Of a stretch of 43,191 bases of DNA, positions 1 through 8,688 are shown one piece after another. Numbering within the stretch: position 1 is the first letter of the stretch; every line of letters starts with the position of its first letter. The translations under genes and the position numbers were made by a program. The DNA is from Phormidium tenue FACHB-886 (GTDB lineage: Bacteria; Cyanobacteriota; Cyanobacteriia; Elainellales; Elainellaceae), in NCBI RefSeq assembly GCF_014764505.1, contig NZ_JACXWX010000039.1:1-43191 (forward strand), in the 5' to 3' direction. Under the pieces are notes generated by a model, which had not been told where the DNA came from, did not search any database, and saw only the letters and a program-made list of their open reading frames with translations.

Positions 1-88
1 ATTGCTCAACAGGGGGATGATTTTTGAGTGAGAGGGGCGCTCCGCGCCCCTCTCACTCAAAAATCATCCCCAGAATCAGCAACACCCT
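1..88. repeat. Long palindromic repeat, copy 1
   Basis: A perfect inverted repeat has 28-nt arms at 13-40 and 44-71 with a 3-nt loop (TCC). A second copy lies at 16352-16438 in the opposite orientation. The similarity continues beyond the stem on both sides: ATTGCT(C/T)AACAGGGGG before it and AGAA(A)TCAGCAACACC after it. It is therefore a discrete ~87-bp element, not only a chance hairpin. No coding potential is seen. It could be a non-autonomous palindromic mobile element or a dispersed bidirectional terminator. Confidence 0.85.
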
Positions 89-146
89 TTAATTGTTAGC
101 AATAGGGATTTGCCCCCACTCCTATCGGTTTTTGGGTTCTAACAAT

Positions 147-190
147 TATTGGGGTTGTGTTGGGCAAGCTCGCGCAACACAACCCCAATA
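147..190 (-). terminator. Hairpin downstream of the sensor kinase
   Basis: Perfect 16-nt arms at 147-162 (TATTGGGGTTGTGTTG) and 175-190 enclose a 12-nt loop. It begins 28 bases past the stop of the - strand kinase, the position expected of a transcription terminator. No clear U-tract follows on the - strand, so factor-independent termination is uncertain. Confidence 0.5.
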
Positions 191-217
191 CTTTTGTGTG
201 GTAGACGATGCAAGCAG

Positions 218-2824
218 CTAGGTGAGAAATTCGCTGGTTACAGTATCTTCATGCATCCACTCTAGCCGCAACTGCTCCTGTAACACCGTTAACAACTGCT
301 CTAGGTCGATCGGTTTCGGTAAAAACGCTGCACAGCCCAGCTTCAGACACTGCTGCTGGAGCAGCTCATGGTGATTGGCAGAGGTGGCGACAATGGGCGT
401 TGCCAGCAGTTCTGGTATCTGACGCAATGCGGGTATCAACGTAATCGCTGTTTTAACAGGCATAAAAACGTCTGTCAAAATTAAGTCTGGTCTACCCTTG
501 GTGGCTGCCTCTAATGCTTGCATTCCATCCTCAGCCAGCATGACTTCAAAGCCGATCGGCTCTAGCATGTGGAGCAGCACCAGACGATTCGCCTCATTAT
601 CATCTATCACTAAAATCTTGCGCCGCGCTCCTTGGTACCCAATGACTTGCGCGACTGTACCTGATACATCGTCTGCGACGGATTCCACCGCTCCTGACCC
701 AGGTAAGATGACCGTAAACCAGAAGGTAGACCCTTGCCCCACCTCACTCTTGACCTGAAGCTGTCCGCCCATTAGCTCTACAATTTGCTGACTGAGTGCC
801 AAGCCCAAGCCCGTTCCAGTCAATCGAGACTCCGCACTACCTACTTGTTCAAACGGACGGAAAATAGTTTCCAGATGCTCGGAGCTGATGCCAGCACCCG
901 TATCAATCACCTCAAAGCGAAGGAGGTACTGCAGGAAAGCTGCCCCTAGCGAGATACTCGCTTGTTCCTCAGCGCTGACGTGCAAGGTCACGTGTCCCTG
1001 CTCAGTGAATTTGACAGCATTGCCCAACAGATTCAGCAGCACCTGCCGCAGACGCTTCTCATCCGCGCAGACATAAGTGGGTAGGGTGTCATGGCTGCGG
1101 AAATGCAGCGCCAGCCCTTTTGCCTCTGCCCGCGTATGGACGACGCCAATAATTTCCTGCAAGAAGGCACGAAAGTCAAACTCGCTAGGATACAGCTCCA
1201 TCTTGCGAGCTTCTATCTTGGCGGAATCGAGGATGTCGTTAATTAGGGTGAGCAAATGCGTACCGCTTTGTTCAATGATGCGTAAGCCGAGAATTTGCCG
1301 ACTTCGCAAGCGTACTTGAGACGCATTGGTTGGCTTAGGATAATCGCGTCGAAGCACTTGGGCATAGCCAAGGATGCCATTGAGAGGAGTGCGAAGTTCG
1401 TGGCTCACGTTAGCAAGAAACTCGCTTTTGGTTTGGCTGGCGATCTCTGCCTTCTCCTTTGCAACTTCAAGCTGTTTGTTGGATTCAACCAATTCAGCAG
1501 TGCGCTCTTCAACCCGCTGTTCTAGTGTTTCAAAAGAGTCCTTAAGCTGCTGCGCCATGCTGTTGAAGGAGAGCGCCAGTTCCCCAACTTCGTCAGTTCG
1601 CTCCAGCCGAACGGTATTATCCCAGTTGCCCTGAGCAATATCTTTGGCAGCAGAATTGAGCTGTAGGATAGGGCGCGTGATCGATTGGGCCGTGAAAATG
1701 CCAATGAGGGTTGCGACAGCTAGAGCCGTGAGACAAAGCAGGATGGTAGTGCGCGTGTTAGCGTTAATTTGCTCCATGAAGTCGGACTCTGGAACAACGG
1801 TGACAATCAACCAATCCAGCCCATACTGATCCTGCCACGGTGTAACCTGTACAAACTGAGGTGCATCATCGAAAGTGAATTCGAGCTTTTGAGCTTCTTC
1901 AATTTGGTTAAGGTCGCCAAACTGCTTCATAAGCTGTCGGCTGGCTGCTTGAACAAGGGGATCAGGACTGGCTGTTGCTGCAATACGCTGAGCTTCGTTA
2001 TCCACCAACGTCAGGGGTTGATCTGCACTCGAACTGGCAACGAGCAGTCCATCTCGCTCCACAATAAAGACTTTGCCAGAGTCACTGATTTCCAATTGGC
2101 TGAGGAAATCACTAATATCCGTTAGCAGTAGATCGACCCCTAAAGCACCAAGGAGAGATTCATTCTCGCTATAAACCGGAACGCTGGCGGAAATTGAAAT
2201 AAATTCTGGATAGTCTTCCCACAGGTAAATTTCACTCCAGACAGGTTTTTTTGCTTCGATCGGGTCTTTATACCAGGCAAACTCGCGGGGGTCATACTCG
2301 CCAGGTTTTAAAATCTCCTCGATTTCGGCAGGATTTCCTTCATCATCAGTTTCATAGGTGTGTAAAGCACCTTTGGTTGATTGATTGATGATCTCAATGT
2401 TGTACCCGTCGGGATACAATCCAGCACCGATGAAGTCTCCATTGACTCCACCGAAATTAATGTATCTTACCCCAAAGACATTGAGCTGTCTCCAAAAATA
2501 TCTGCCTGTCCTGATTGAGTCAGAGAGCTGCAAATTGCCTGTAGCAATCGCATCCACATTGGTGAAGTTGAGCTGGTGCGGGATATTGAGGTAGCTTTCG
2601 AGGTGAGCAACGATACGATTGCCCGCTTCCTTCTGCAATTGCCCTGCCAGATCCTGGACCGCTTGCTGCCCATTGCGAAAAGAAAGATACCCGACCAATC
2701 CTACGGCTGCAGAAATTTGCAGAGCAAACGGAATGATTAGGATAGTTCTTAGGGAAGCTCTATTAGATAGCTTGGAAATAGATAGCTCGGAAAATAGGCG
2801 TGTAGGAAAGCGAATTGATTTCAT
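218..2824 (-). CDS. Hybrid sensor histidine kinase (dCache-HAMP-HisKA-HATPase-REC)
   Basis: 868-aa membrane-bound hybrid kinase. An N-terminal TM segment (about residues 27-48) is followed by a large extracytoplasmic dCache-type ligand sensor (about 50-350), a second TM (about 358-380), HAMP (about 380-432) and a coiled coil. HisKA follows with phospho-acceptor His475 in SHELRTP. HATPase_c (about 590-708) carries N-box [18 protein letters not shown] and TGLGL. The C-terminal receiver (about 736-860) has phospho-acceptor Asp785 in LILTDVFMP. All catalytic motifs are present, so the protein should be active: it senses a small molecule outside and phosphorylates its own REC, probably passing the phosphate to an unlinked HPt or regulator. 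No partner regulator is adjacent. The ligand cannot be told from sequence. ATG start. Confidence 0.95.
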   Translation of the reverse strand: MKSIRFPTRLFSELSISKLSNRASLRTILIIPFALQISAAVGLVGYLSFRNGQQAVQDLAGQLQKEAGNRIVAHLESYLNIPHQLNFTNVDAIATGNLQLSDSIRTGRYFWRQLNVFGVRYINFGGVNGDFIGAGLYPDGYNIEIINQSTKGALHTYETDDEGNPAEIEEILKPGEYDPREFAWYKDPIEAKKPVWSEIYLWEDYPEFISISASVPVYSENESLLGALGVDLLLTDISDFLSQLEISDSGKVFIVERDGLLVASSSADQPLTLVDNEAQRIAATASPDPLVQAASRQLMKQFGDLNQIEEAQKLEFTFDDAPQFVQVTPWQDQYGLDWLIVTVVPESDFMEQINANTRTTILLCLTALAVATLIGIFTAQSITRPILQLNSAAKDIAQGNWDNTVRLERTDEVGELALSFNSMAQQLKDSFETLEQRVEERTAELVESNKQLEVAKEKAEIASQTKSEFLANVSHELRTPLNGILGYAQVLRRDYPKPTNASQVRLRSRQILGLRIIEQSGTHLLTLINDILDSAKIEARKMELYPSEFDFRAFLQEIIGVVHTRAEAKGLALHFRSHDTLPTYVCADEKRLRQVLLNLLGNAVKFTEQGHVTLHVSAEEQASISLGAAFLQYLLRFEVIDTGAGISSEHLETIFRPFEQVGSAESRLTGTGLGLALSQQIVELMGGQLQVKSEVGQGSTFWFTVILPGSGAVESVADDVSGTVAQVIGYQGARRKILVIDDNEANRLVLLHMLEPIGFEVMLAEDGMQALEAATKGRPDLILTDVFMPVKTAITLIPALRQIPELLATPIVATSANHHELLQQQCLKLGCAAFLPKPIDLEQLLTVLQEQLRLEWMHEDTVTSEFLT

Positions 2825-3351
2825 CAGAATATTTCCCGCAGTCTAGGGGCTTAACAGGGGGTTCCACATTATTTGTTCCGCTCGTAATATATTTATTTGC
2901 TAGCAATCTGCATTCATAAGCTTAAGCATCTCGTCTTATTGGACTTTTTCAACTGTGGCTACTGCCTGCGCAGTACCTTGGTTTTGCAGTTTTTCAGTTC
3001 ACGAAGGTATGGGAATCTTCATCCCTATTTACGGCTACTTAAGAAAGGAACAGAAGAAAAATAAAGAAGTTTTATGTCGCTTTGAACAATTGCTGTCCTG
3101 ATCTCTCTCATTTTTGCGCTTCTGGCAACGCCAACCAGAAGACTAATTTGCAAGAGGTTTATCGTGGAATAGTGAAGTGCAACAGCTGCTGCTCAACGGC
3201 TTCCTCATTCATCAGCATAAAGACGCGAACAAAAACCTTAAGGTACATGAAACTGATGCTGAATTGGCGATCGCTGAGGTTGGGGCTCAAACAAGTGTGG
3301 GATAGGTAGGAAAATCATCCCGACTAAGCATGGATAGCACCAGCCCAGAGG
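2825..3351. other. Intergenic region between two - strand genes
   Basis: 527 bases with no convincing gene. It must hold the promoter of the kinase. GCTTAACAGGGGG near 2848 repeats 13 nt of the flank of the palindromic element at 1 and 16352, and AAAATCATCCC near 3311 repeats part of its stem. A stop-bounded frame on + (about 3145-3309) reads GLSWNSEVQQLLLNGFLIHQ, which looks protein-like but has no start and no recognised family. Confidence 0.5.
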
Positions 3352-3741
3352 CTACGTTTCTGGGGGGTTTTCATTCTCGATCTCTGCTGCAGCCTCCTCA
3401 TCTAGCTTCTTGCCAATGTAGGAGCTAGTCAGCTTCTTGCCATTCCAGTGATAGGAGTACCAGTAGGGACCGTGCAGATTGCCTTTTGTGCATTTACACT
3501 TCTTCTTACCGCACTTCACCTTCTCAAGACGGTACATAGTCGTTCCCGTATGCAGCGTCTCAACCACCTCTCTGCCCTTCTTGAGCGGGATTTGCTCTGG
3601 GGAGGTCTGCTGCTTGTGCTCCTTAATCATTGCCTTGAGCCAGCCTAAAAGGATCTCCTTGTCCTTGAGGCTCAAGTGCATTATCTGTTGCTGAAGCTCC
3701 TCCCTAAGGGGGATTTTCTCTGGAGGGTCAGACGGAGTCAT
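3352..3741 (-). CDS. DUF6788-like small protein
   Basis: 129 aa. The C-terminal half carries the signature YRLEKVKCGKKKCKCTKG, then HGPYWYSYHWNGKK and SYIGKK, as in DUF6788 proteins: Cys and Lys rich, then an aromatic HGPYWY motif. The N-terminal half is a charged helix (LREELQQQIMHLSLKDKEILLGWLKAMIKEH). Function is not established; the Cys/His cluster could bind a metal or nucleic acid. It is transcribed away from the next + strand pair, with an 86-base divergent gap. Family assignment is from memory of the motif. Confidence 0.7.
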   Translation of the reverse strand: MTPSDPPEKIPLREELQQQIMHLSLKDKEILLGWLKAMIKEHKQQTSPEQIPLKKGREVVETLHTGTTMYRLEKVKCGKKKCKCTKGNLHGPYWYSYHWNGKKLTSSYIGKKLDEEAAAEIENENPPET

Positions 3742-3827
3742 ACAATCTTATGTAATCTTTGTGGAAAGCAGCCAAAATATTGGTTATATTTAATCCTACA
3801 TAAGAAACTTGTTTGCCTGTTGTAGTG

Positions 3828-4196
3828 ATGTTACAGTTCTCCATCCCCGCAACGCCAACCGAACGAGTGGTTGCAAGATTAGCGTCTGAAGGTTGGGTTA
3901 AATGTCCAGGGCTGGGCTTTGAAGCCCTTTGCCAACACCACCTGCCGGATCTGCGCGCGTTTGTCCTAGAGCAACTCCAGCACCAGGATAACTGGCTATG
4001 TGAGGTAGATTTACAGCTAGCCACCCTAGTATTTTCTGTTGCAGCTGATGAGTTTCAGTTCCATCCCCACCTCGAAGCGGTTCTCAGGCAGTTGGAAAGT
4101 GAGCGGGTCATTGAGATTCAGGAGTTTGAAAAGACAACTCGGCGGCAGGAGAAGCCTGAACGCATTATTCTTCTCAAAGCTGCCTATGTTGCTTGA
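3828..4196 (+). CDS. Hypothetical protein, possible winged-helix fold
   Basis: 122 aa from ATG at 3828; a TTG 15 bases upstream is a weaker alternative. I do not recognise the family. It is alpha-helical with a conserved-looking ERVVARLASEGWVKCPGLGFEALCQ start and a C-terminal segment (HPHLEAVLRQLESERVIEIQEF then RIILL) that reads like the recognition helix and wing of a winged-helix domain. That is inference only. It ends 26 bases before the next gene, so the two are probably co-transcribed. Confidence 0.6.
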   Translation: MLQFSIPATPTERVVARLASEGWVKCPGLGFEALCQHHLPDLRAFVLEQLQHQDNWLCEVDLQLATLVFSVAADEFQFHPHLEAVLRQLESERVIEIQEFEKTTRRQEKPERIILLKAAYVA

Positions 4197-4222
4197 GCTG
4201 TGTATGCATTGGGAGGAAAACA

Positions 4223-4459
4223 ATGGATCGAAGGGAGTACTTATACCCCTATAGCCGTTACCGGGGTGAGCTAAAGCCAGAGAACCTGGTGTTCAATGCT
4301 AACCTGCAAGAGTTTGCGCAAAAGGTGGGGTATATTGCCAATCTAGAGACAGGTGGAAAGCTATCGCCTGAGGAAGCCTACGGGCAGATTGAATTCCTCT
4401 GGCATCAACTGCAGTCGAGCAAGCGAAGTTTGGGAATTGGCGCGTCACCCGAGAGCTAA
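4223..4459 (+). CDS. DUF7219-like small cyanobacterial protein
   Basis: 78 aa. The start is set by GGGAGG six bases before ATG 4223; a longer frame from 4193 would overlap the preceding gene's stop and lacks a ribosome binding site. The sequence MDRREYLYPYSRYRGELKPE, then LVFNANLQEFAQKVGYIANLETGGKLSPEEAY, matches the short conserved cyanobacterial family I recall as DUF7219, of full length here. No function is known. It probably forms a two-gene unit with the gene upstream. Confidence 0.75.
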   Translation: MDRREYLYPYSRYRGELKPENLVFNANLQEFAQKVGYIANLETGGKLSPEEAYGQIEFLWHQLQSSKRSLGIGASPES

Positions 4460-4495
4460 TGTGCTGCAGGTTTGATAGCCTATCTGCTCATTCTT

Positions 4496-4519
4496 GTGGC
4501 GAATCTGAGTGGCGAATCT
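4496..4519. repeat. Two-copy 11-nt direct repeat
   Basis: GTGGCGAATCT occurs twice, 13 bases apart, in the 208-base gap after the DUF7219-like gene. Probably replication slippage; no function is apparent. The rest of the gap holds nothing I recognise. Confidence 0.6.
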
Positions 4520-4667
4520 AATAAGATGCGCAAACATTTTGCCTATTCAGCTAAAGCTGTGTATTGTACAGAAAGACTTAGCCTGTTCACCCGTTGGGGG
4601 ATCTGATGGGGAAATGTTCTGCCTGTTAATCGTTAGGTGGGTTTGCCGCGACGTCCAGTGAGTTCAA

Positions 4668-5351
4668 ATGGCTTTCCAATATCAGTCGGTTGTTCCGTGG
4701 GGACGCTCATTCGACGAATATCAGCGAATGTTCGCGTTGAGCGCTGACGACTTGAATCTAAGAATTATTGGATGTGCAGATGGACCAGCCAGTTTCAACG
4801 CTCATTTAGCCAAATCTGGTCGTCGAGTTATTTCGTGCGATCCGCTCTATCAATTAACCGCCAAGCAAATTCAAGCGCGAATTGACGTCACCTATGAAGA
4901 CGTGATCGGGCAAACCCGTCAGAATCAAGCCAAATTTGTCTGGACAGATATCAAGTCGCCCGATGAACTCGGTCAAGTTCGCATGTCCGCCATGCGGGCG
5001 TTCTTGGACGATTACGAGCAAGGGAAAGCAGAAGGTCGTTATGTAGCTGGAGAATTGCCCCACTTGCCGTTTAAGCACGCCTCCTTTGATCTCGCCTTGT
5101 GTTCGCATTTCCTTTTTTTGTACTCAGATGAGCTATCGCTGGCGTTTCATCAACAGTCTATCGAAGCGATGTGTATAGTCGCCCACGAAGCCCGAATATT
5201 TCCATTGCTCACCTATAATGCGGAACGATCGCCCCATGTTGAACCTTTGCTGGAAAGATTAGCCCAAGCTGGTTATAGAGTTGCAATCGAGCGGGTGCGC
5301 TACGAGTTTCAGCGTGGGGGGAACGAAATGCTAAGAGTGATGCGATCGTAA
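4668..5351 (+). CDS. SAM-dependent methyltransferase-like protein
   Basis: 227 aa, cytosolic. The first strand and nucleotide-binding loop read LRIIGCADGPASFNAHLA (about 31-48), with an acidic second strand RRVISCDPLY (about 52-61), as in class I Rossmann methyltransferases. A post-I region GELPHLPFKHASFDLALCSHFLFLYSDEL (about 127-155) fits the motif IV strand that precedes the methyl acceptor site. The first loop is GCADGP instead of the usual E/DxGxGxG, so SAM binding is likely but not certain. The substrate is unknown. The gene converges on the DUF2079 gene with a 5-base gap. Confidence 0.75.
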   Translation: MAFQYQSVVPWGRSFDEYQRMFALSADDLNLRIIGCADGPASFNAHLAKSGRRVISCDPLYQLTAKQIQARIDVTYEDVIGQTRQNQAKFVWTDIKSPDELGQVRMSAMRAFLDDYEQGKAEGRYVAGELPHLPFKHASFDLALCSHFLFLYSDELSLAFHQQSIEAMCIVAHEARIFPLLTYNAERSPHVEPLLERLAQAGYRVAIERVRYEFQRGGNEMLRVMRS

Positions 5352-5356
5352 CATCA

Positions 5357-6829
5357 TCATTTTGTTCCATTTCTTCGTTCAAACAAGTACACTCCATCTT
5401 GCTCATAAGCAAGCTGAAATTGATTGTTCCTCTTCGCCTGCTCAAATACTTGCTCTGCTCTTTTGCGATCGTTCTTGGGTAAATGCGGTAGGTTAAGCAG
5501 CAAATAATCTGCTCGATCCCAATCTCTTTTAGCAATTCGAGGGAGCGCCAAATGAATTCCTGGGCGATGACTCAGATGTGGAGCTAAATAGTTATCTGTG
5601 ATTACCACGCCTTCAGGCTTAAGAATCAGGGCGATCGCTTCTCGATTGGCCTTCCAGGTATCGATGGACGACTTATATCCACCGGTGAACCAGGCATATT
5701 TGCCAAACCAGAGGAAGCCTACTAATGACCAGAGCAGTATCCAACGGCGCTGGCGCAAAAGCCCTTCGCCTGCCGCTAAAGTATCAATCACACTCAACAG
5801 CAGAAACGGCAGTATAGGCAGGGAATATTGATGAACCAGATTTCGCTGTTCCTCGCTTTTGGAGAGAATATTTAGCATCAACACGGGAACCGTACTCACT
5901 AGGGGAGCCATACGGCGTGGAGACAAGCTCAAAAGTACTGGAAATAGCAGCATTGCTAGATAGCGAGCAGTGGCATAGCTAAACACTTTGCTCAATACAA
6001 TCCCAGGCTTGCGGAACAGATTTAGTGCCACTTCCAGTACAGAATCACCTCCCAGCGCTTCATAGCGTCCAAGGGCAGCAGGTTCGCTGCCGCTTAGGCT
6101 AGGAATGATCCATTGAGTTGCTAGCAGAAACCAGACGATGCCCACCACTAAAGCAAAAATGCCGTAAAATCTACGTTTCTCAAACACCAGTAGCCAGACA
6201 CCCATTGCGGCGATCGTCACAGATAGGGAATCTTTGCAGCCCAGCACAAAGAGTATCGCAAGGCTATAGCCCACTCGTTTGTCTGCCCTTGCTGCCCAAA
6301 GTGCCCACAACATTACCGGCAGTGCCATGACCTCTGGGTGAAAGTCAAATAGATTCAGGTTGAACACCAGTGGATAGAGCAAGTATACTCCTGCCATTGC
6401 CGCCGACAAGGAGTAGGATAATCCTGCTTGGCGAGCTAGCATCCAGGTTGGTAGTGCACCGAGAGCAAGGCAAAGCGCTTGGACTGCCAGCAACCAGTAA
6501 ACCGAGGGATAAAGCCAGTAGAGCAGGGCTAAAGGGTAGACCGAGTAAGCGGCATGATTACCCATGTGATGAAAGCCCAGGTAGGAGGAGATAGGCGACA
6601 AGCCCCGGCTCATCAGGTAGACGACTTGGTCATAGATACCCAGATCAAATCCAGTTGACTTAAACCAGAGATGACGAACTGTACTGCAGACAAACAGCAG
6701 CATTGCTGCTCCTCCAACCCACCAAGCTAGAAAATGGGAGCGCAGAATTTTGAAAGCTTCCTTCAGGCTCATGCCAGTAGGGGTGTGATCGAGCAGGGCA
6801 GGCTTTAATGAATCAGGGTTATCAGGCAT
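5357..6829 (-). CDS. DUF2079 polytopic membrane protein
   Basis: 490 aa, of the length expected for DUF2079. Roughly ten hydrophobic segments follow a cytosolic N-terminus of about 35 residues. The diagnostic N-terminal part reads FKSTGFDLGIYDQVVYLMSRG then SYLGFHHMGNHAAYS, with FDLG and H-x-x-x-x-H in the first extracytoplasmic loop. This resembles GT-C-type membrane glycosyltransferases, where an Asp-containing first loop is catalytic, so a lipid-sugar transfer role is possible but unproven. The C-terminal domain (about 390-490) is soluble. ATG start; an internal Met at the TM boundary is possible. Confidence 0.85.
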   Translation of the reverse strand: MPDNPDSLKPALLDHTPTGMSLKEAFKILRSHFLAWWVGGAAMLLFVCSTVRHLWFKSTGFDLGIYDQVVYLMSRGLSPISSYLGFHHMGNHAAYSVYPLALLYWLYPSVYWLLAVQALCLALGALPTWMLARQAGLSYSLSAAMAGVYLLYPLVFNLNLFDFHPEVMALPVMLWALWAARADKRVGYSLAILFVLGCKDSLSVTIAAMGVWLLVFEKRRFYGIFALVVGIVWFLLATQWIIPSLSGSEPAALGRYEALGGDSVLEVALNLFRKPGIVLSKVFSYATARYLAMLLFPVLLSLSPRRMAPLVSTVPVLMLNILSKSEEQRNLVHQYSLPILPFLLLSVIDTLAAGEGLLRQRRWILLWSLVGFLWFGKYAWFTGGYKSSIDTWKANREAIALILKPEGVVITDNYLAPHLSHRPGIHLALPRIAKRDWDRADYLLLNLPHLPKNDRKRAEQVFEQAKRNNQFQLAYEQDGVYLFERRNGTK

Positions 6830-7056
6830 CTGAAGCAGCTCTAAATTACTTTTTCAGAGATAGTGTTCTAGGATATAAACCCTTAAAATATAAACCGGGC
6901 AAACGGACAAGAAAAGCTTCCCGGATGAACGCTGCTTTGAGGTACACAAGAAAATAACATAGAGTAGCAACTGCAGCTGCAAGTAAACCGCATACTCCGC
7001 CATCAAACTGATGCTCTCCCCTTCTGCCCTCAACAACCTGGCGATCTCTTGCCGAG
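6830..7056. other. Decayed, non-genic stretch
   Basis: About 230 bases between the DUF2079 start and the nitroreductase remnant. Two - strand frames look weakly protein-like (one reads IKWANLTRQEIARLLRAEGE near 7070-7010), but neither has a start or a family I can name, and they are in different frames. Probably eroded coding DNA. The DUF2079 promoter should lie here. Confidence 0.4.
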
Positions 7057-7260
7057 TTAGATTTGCCCACTTGATGGTTCCGTCATACGCAGGTGATTAG
7101 GGGGAAAGCCAGAATCGGTATAGCTAATGGCTAAGCCATATAGGATCAATAGCTCCGGTGGGATATTCAATTCACTGCGAATGCCTTTGGGGTAAGCGGC
7201 TAGCGATACCTGAACACAGGTATCGCTAGCATGCAGTGATTTTTTATTTGTCTCTCCCAC
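7057..7260 (-). pseudogene. Truncated nitroreductase, C-terminal fragment
   Basis: The - strand frame contains SDTCVQVSLAAYPKGIRSEL then IPPELLILYGLAISYTD and FPPNHLRM. This is the order of the C-terminal FMN-binding region of nitroreductase-family proteins (TCPQASLAxYP, then LPEDxLIxCGxAxGYPD, then VNxxR). The N-terminal two-thirds is missing: the frame runs directly into the 3' end of the epoxide hydrolase at 7260. This looks like a recombination junction where the enzyme block meets older DNA. The fragment is inferred to be non-functional. Confidence 0.5.
7199..7230 (-). terminator. Hairpin at the 3' end of the enzyme block
   Basis: Perfect 14-nt arms at 7199-7212 and 7217-7230 with loop AACA lie 30 bases past the stop of the last - strand enzyme gene. 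There is no U-run on the - strand; a T-rich stretch follows on the + side. It lies inside the nitroreductase remnant, so it may be partly fortuitous coding sequence. Confidence 0.45.
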
Positions 7261-8636
7261 TAACGCAGTGACCTGAATGCGGCACGAATCTCCTCAGAGA
7301 AGAGCTGCGGCTGTTCCCATGCCGCGAAGTGGCCGCCTTGGTCGGCTTCATGGAAATAGATCAGGTTGCGATAAGCACGTCGGGCCCATGTTTCTGGAGC
7401 TTGATATATCTCCCCTGGAAATACTGTGATGGACACCGGCAGCGAGATCTCGTCAGTCTTCTGCGCGGTCGCGTTCAGAAGGCTGGTCTTGTTCTCCCAG
7501 TACAGCCGAGCTGACGAGACGGCGCTGTTTGTCAGCCAGTACAGGGTAATATCGTCCAGCACCTCGTCTTTCGTCGGAGACTTTTCAGAATCGCCGCCGC
7601 TGCTTGTCCACTGCGCAAAGCCTGGATGCCCAAGCAGCCATGCTGCCAGTCCGGTTGGCGAGTCCGTCAGTCCGTAGCCGATCGTCTGCGGTCGCGTACC
7701 CATGATCAAGGCGTAGGCCCGGTCCTTCTTATTGAACGTGTCGAGTGAGTCGAACGCCGCGCGTTCCTTCTCGGAGAGGTCTGCTGGCGCGGGTCCGCCA
7801 CTCGCGAGCACCGTAGCTACGTCGGGCGGAATCGTTGCTGGCAAGTTGATGTGGATGCCGAGTAATCCTGTCGGTGCTTGGCGCGCCATCGCGCTGGTAA
7901 TAGGGGACCCCCAGTCGCCACCTTGGGCGACGTAGCGAGTGTACCCGAGGCGCTGCATCAGCTCTGCCCAAGTTCGCGCGATGTGGTCGGGGTCCCAGCC
8001 AGTGCTTGTCGGTTTGCCGGAGAAGCCGTAGCCGGGAATTGACGGAATGACCAGATCGAAGGCGTCCTCCGGGCGACCCCCGTAAGACGTCGGGTCGGTC
8101 AGCGGGTCGATAATCTTTAGCTGTTCAATAACCGATCCGGGCCACCCGTGCGTGACGAGCAACGGCAACGCGTTCGGATGTTTGGAGCGGACGTGGATAA
8201 AGTGAATGTCTAGCCCGTCGATATTCGTTACGAACTGCGGTAAGGCATTCAGCTTCGCCTCGGCTTTCCGCCAGTCATACTCCGTTCCCCAGTAACGGAC
8301 GAGCTCCTGCATGGTCGCCAGCTGCACGCCCTGTGACTGGTCGCTAACCGTCTCCTGGTCAGACCAGCGCGTCGCTTTAATGCGCCTGCGGAGATCGTCG
8401 ATTTCCGCTTGCGGGACTTGGACGCGGAAGGGGCGGATGGCGTTGTCTTCAGTTGCGATCGCTTCGGGCGCGGACTGAGTTTGTGCGCCGGTCTGAGCGG
8501 ACTGCTGCGCCAGCACATGAACGGGCAGTGCCAGCAACACCATTGCTGCAAAGAGCACGACGAGGAGTCGCGACAGGACGAAGGCACCAGTGGTGCGGGC
8601 TTTGGTTTTGTAACGTACTTTTTTCAGTTTGGTCAT
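7260..8636 (-). CDS. Secreted epoxide hydrolase (EHN domain + alpha/beta hydrolase), paralogue 1
   Basis: 458 aa. A basic N-terminus and hydrophobic stretch ending PVHVLAQQ (about 19-45) form a Sec-type signal peptide. An epoxide hydrolase N-terminal domain (about 66-175: IRPFRVQVPQAEIDDLRRRI, then THGWPGS) precedes an alpha/beta-hydrolase core with oxyanion-hole HGWPG (163-167), nucleophile Asp241 in GGDWGS and base His in ADQGGHFAAWEQP. This is the microsomal/juvenile-hormone-type epoxide hydrolase family, which hydrolyses epoxides to diols; the substrate is unknown. It is a clear paralogue of the 13604-14959 gene, though that one has a Tat leader instead. It is the last gene of the block, 52 bases after the alpha/beta hydrolase. 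It is GC-rich relative to the siderophore region. Confidence 0.9.
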   Translation of the reverse strand: MTKLKKVRYKTKARTTGAFVLSRLLVVLFAAMVLLALPVHVLAQQSAQTGAQTQSAPEAIATEDNAIRPFRVQVPQAEIDDLRRRIKATRWSDQETVSDQSQGVQLATMQELVRYWGTEYDWRKAEAKLNALPQFVTNIDGLDIHFIHVRSKHPNALPLLVTHGWPGSVIEQLKIIDPLTDPTSYGGRPEDAFDLVIPSIPGYGFSGKPTSTGWDPDHIARTWAELMQRLGYTRYVAQGGDWGSPITSAMARQAPTGLLGIHINLPATIPPDVATVLASGGPAPADLSEKERAAFDSLDTFNKKDRAYALIMGTRPQTIGYGLTDSPTGLAAWLLGHPGFAQWTSSGGDSEKSPTKDEVLDDITLYWLTNSAVSSARLYWENKTSLLNATAQKTDEISLPVSITVFPGEIYQAPETWARRAYRNLIYFHEADQGGHFAAWEQPQLFSEEIRAAFRSLR

Positions 8637-8688
8637 GTGTTTTCTCTTTGCTGCAAATGGTCCGTTCTACGACTCAGGCTAGACCCGA

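Noticed and set aside
3082-3309. Short + frame in the intergenic region
   Set aside because: No ribosome site, no family. Another frame in the same place looks more protein-like but lacks a start.
6846-7070. Possible small membrane protein upstream of DUF2079
   Set aside because: Three frames look partly protein-like, none with a convincing start; treated as eroded sequence.
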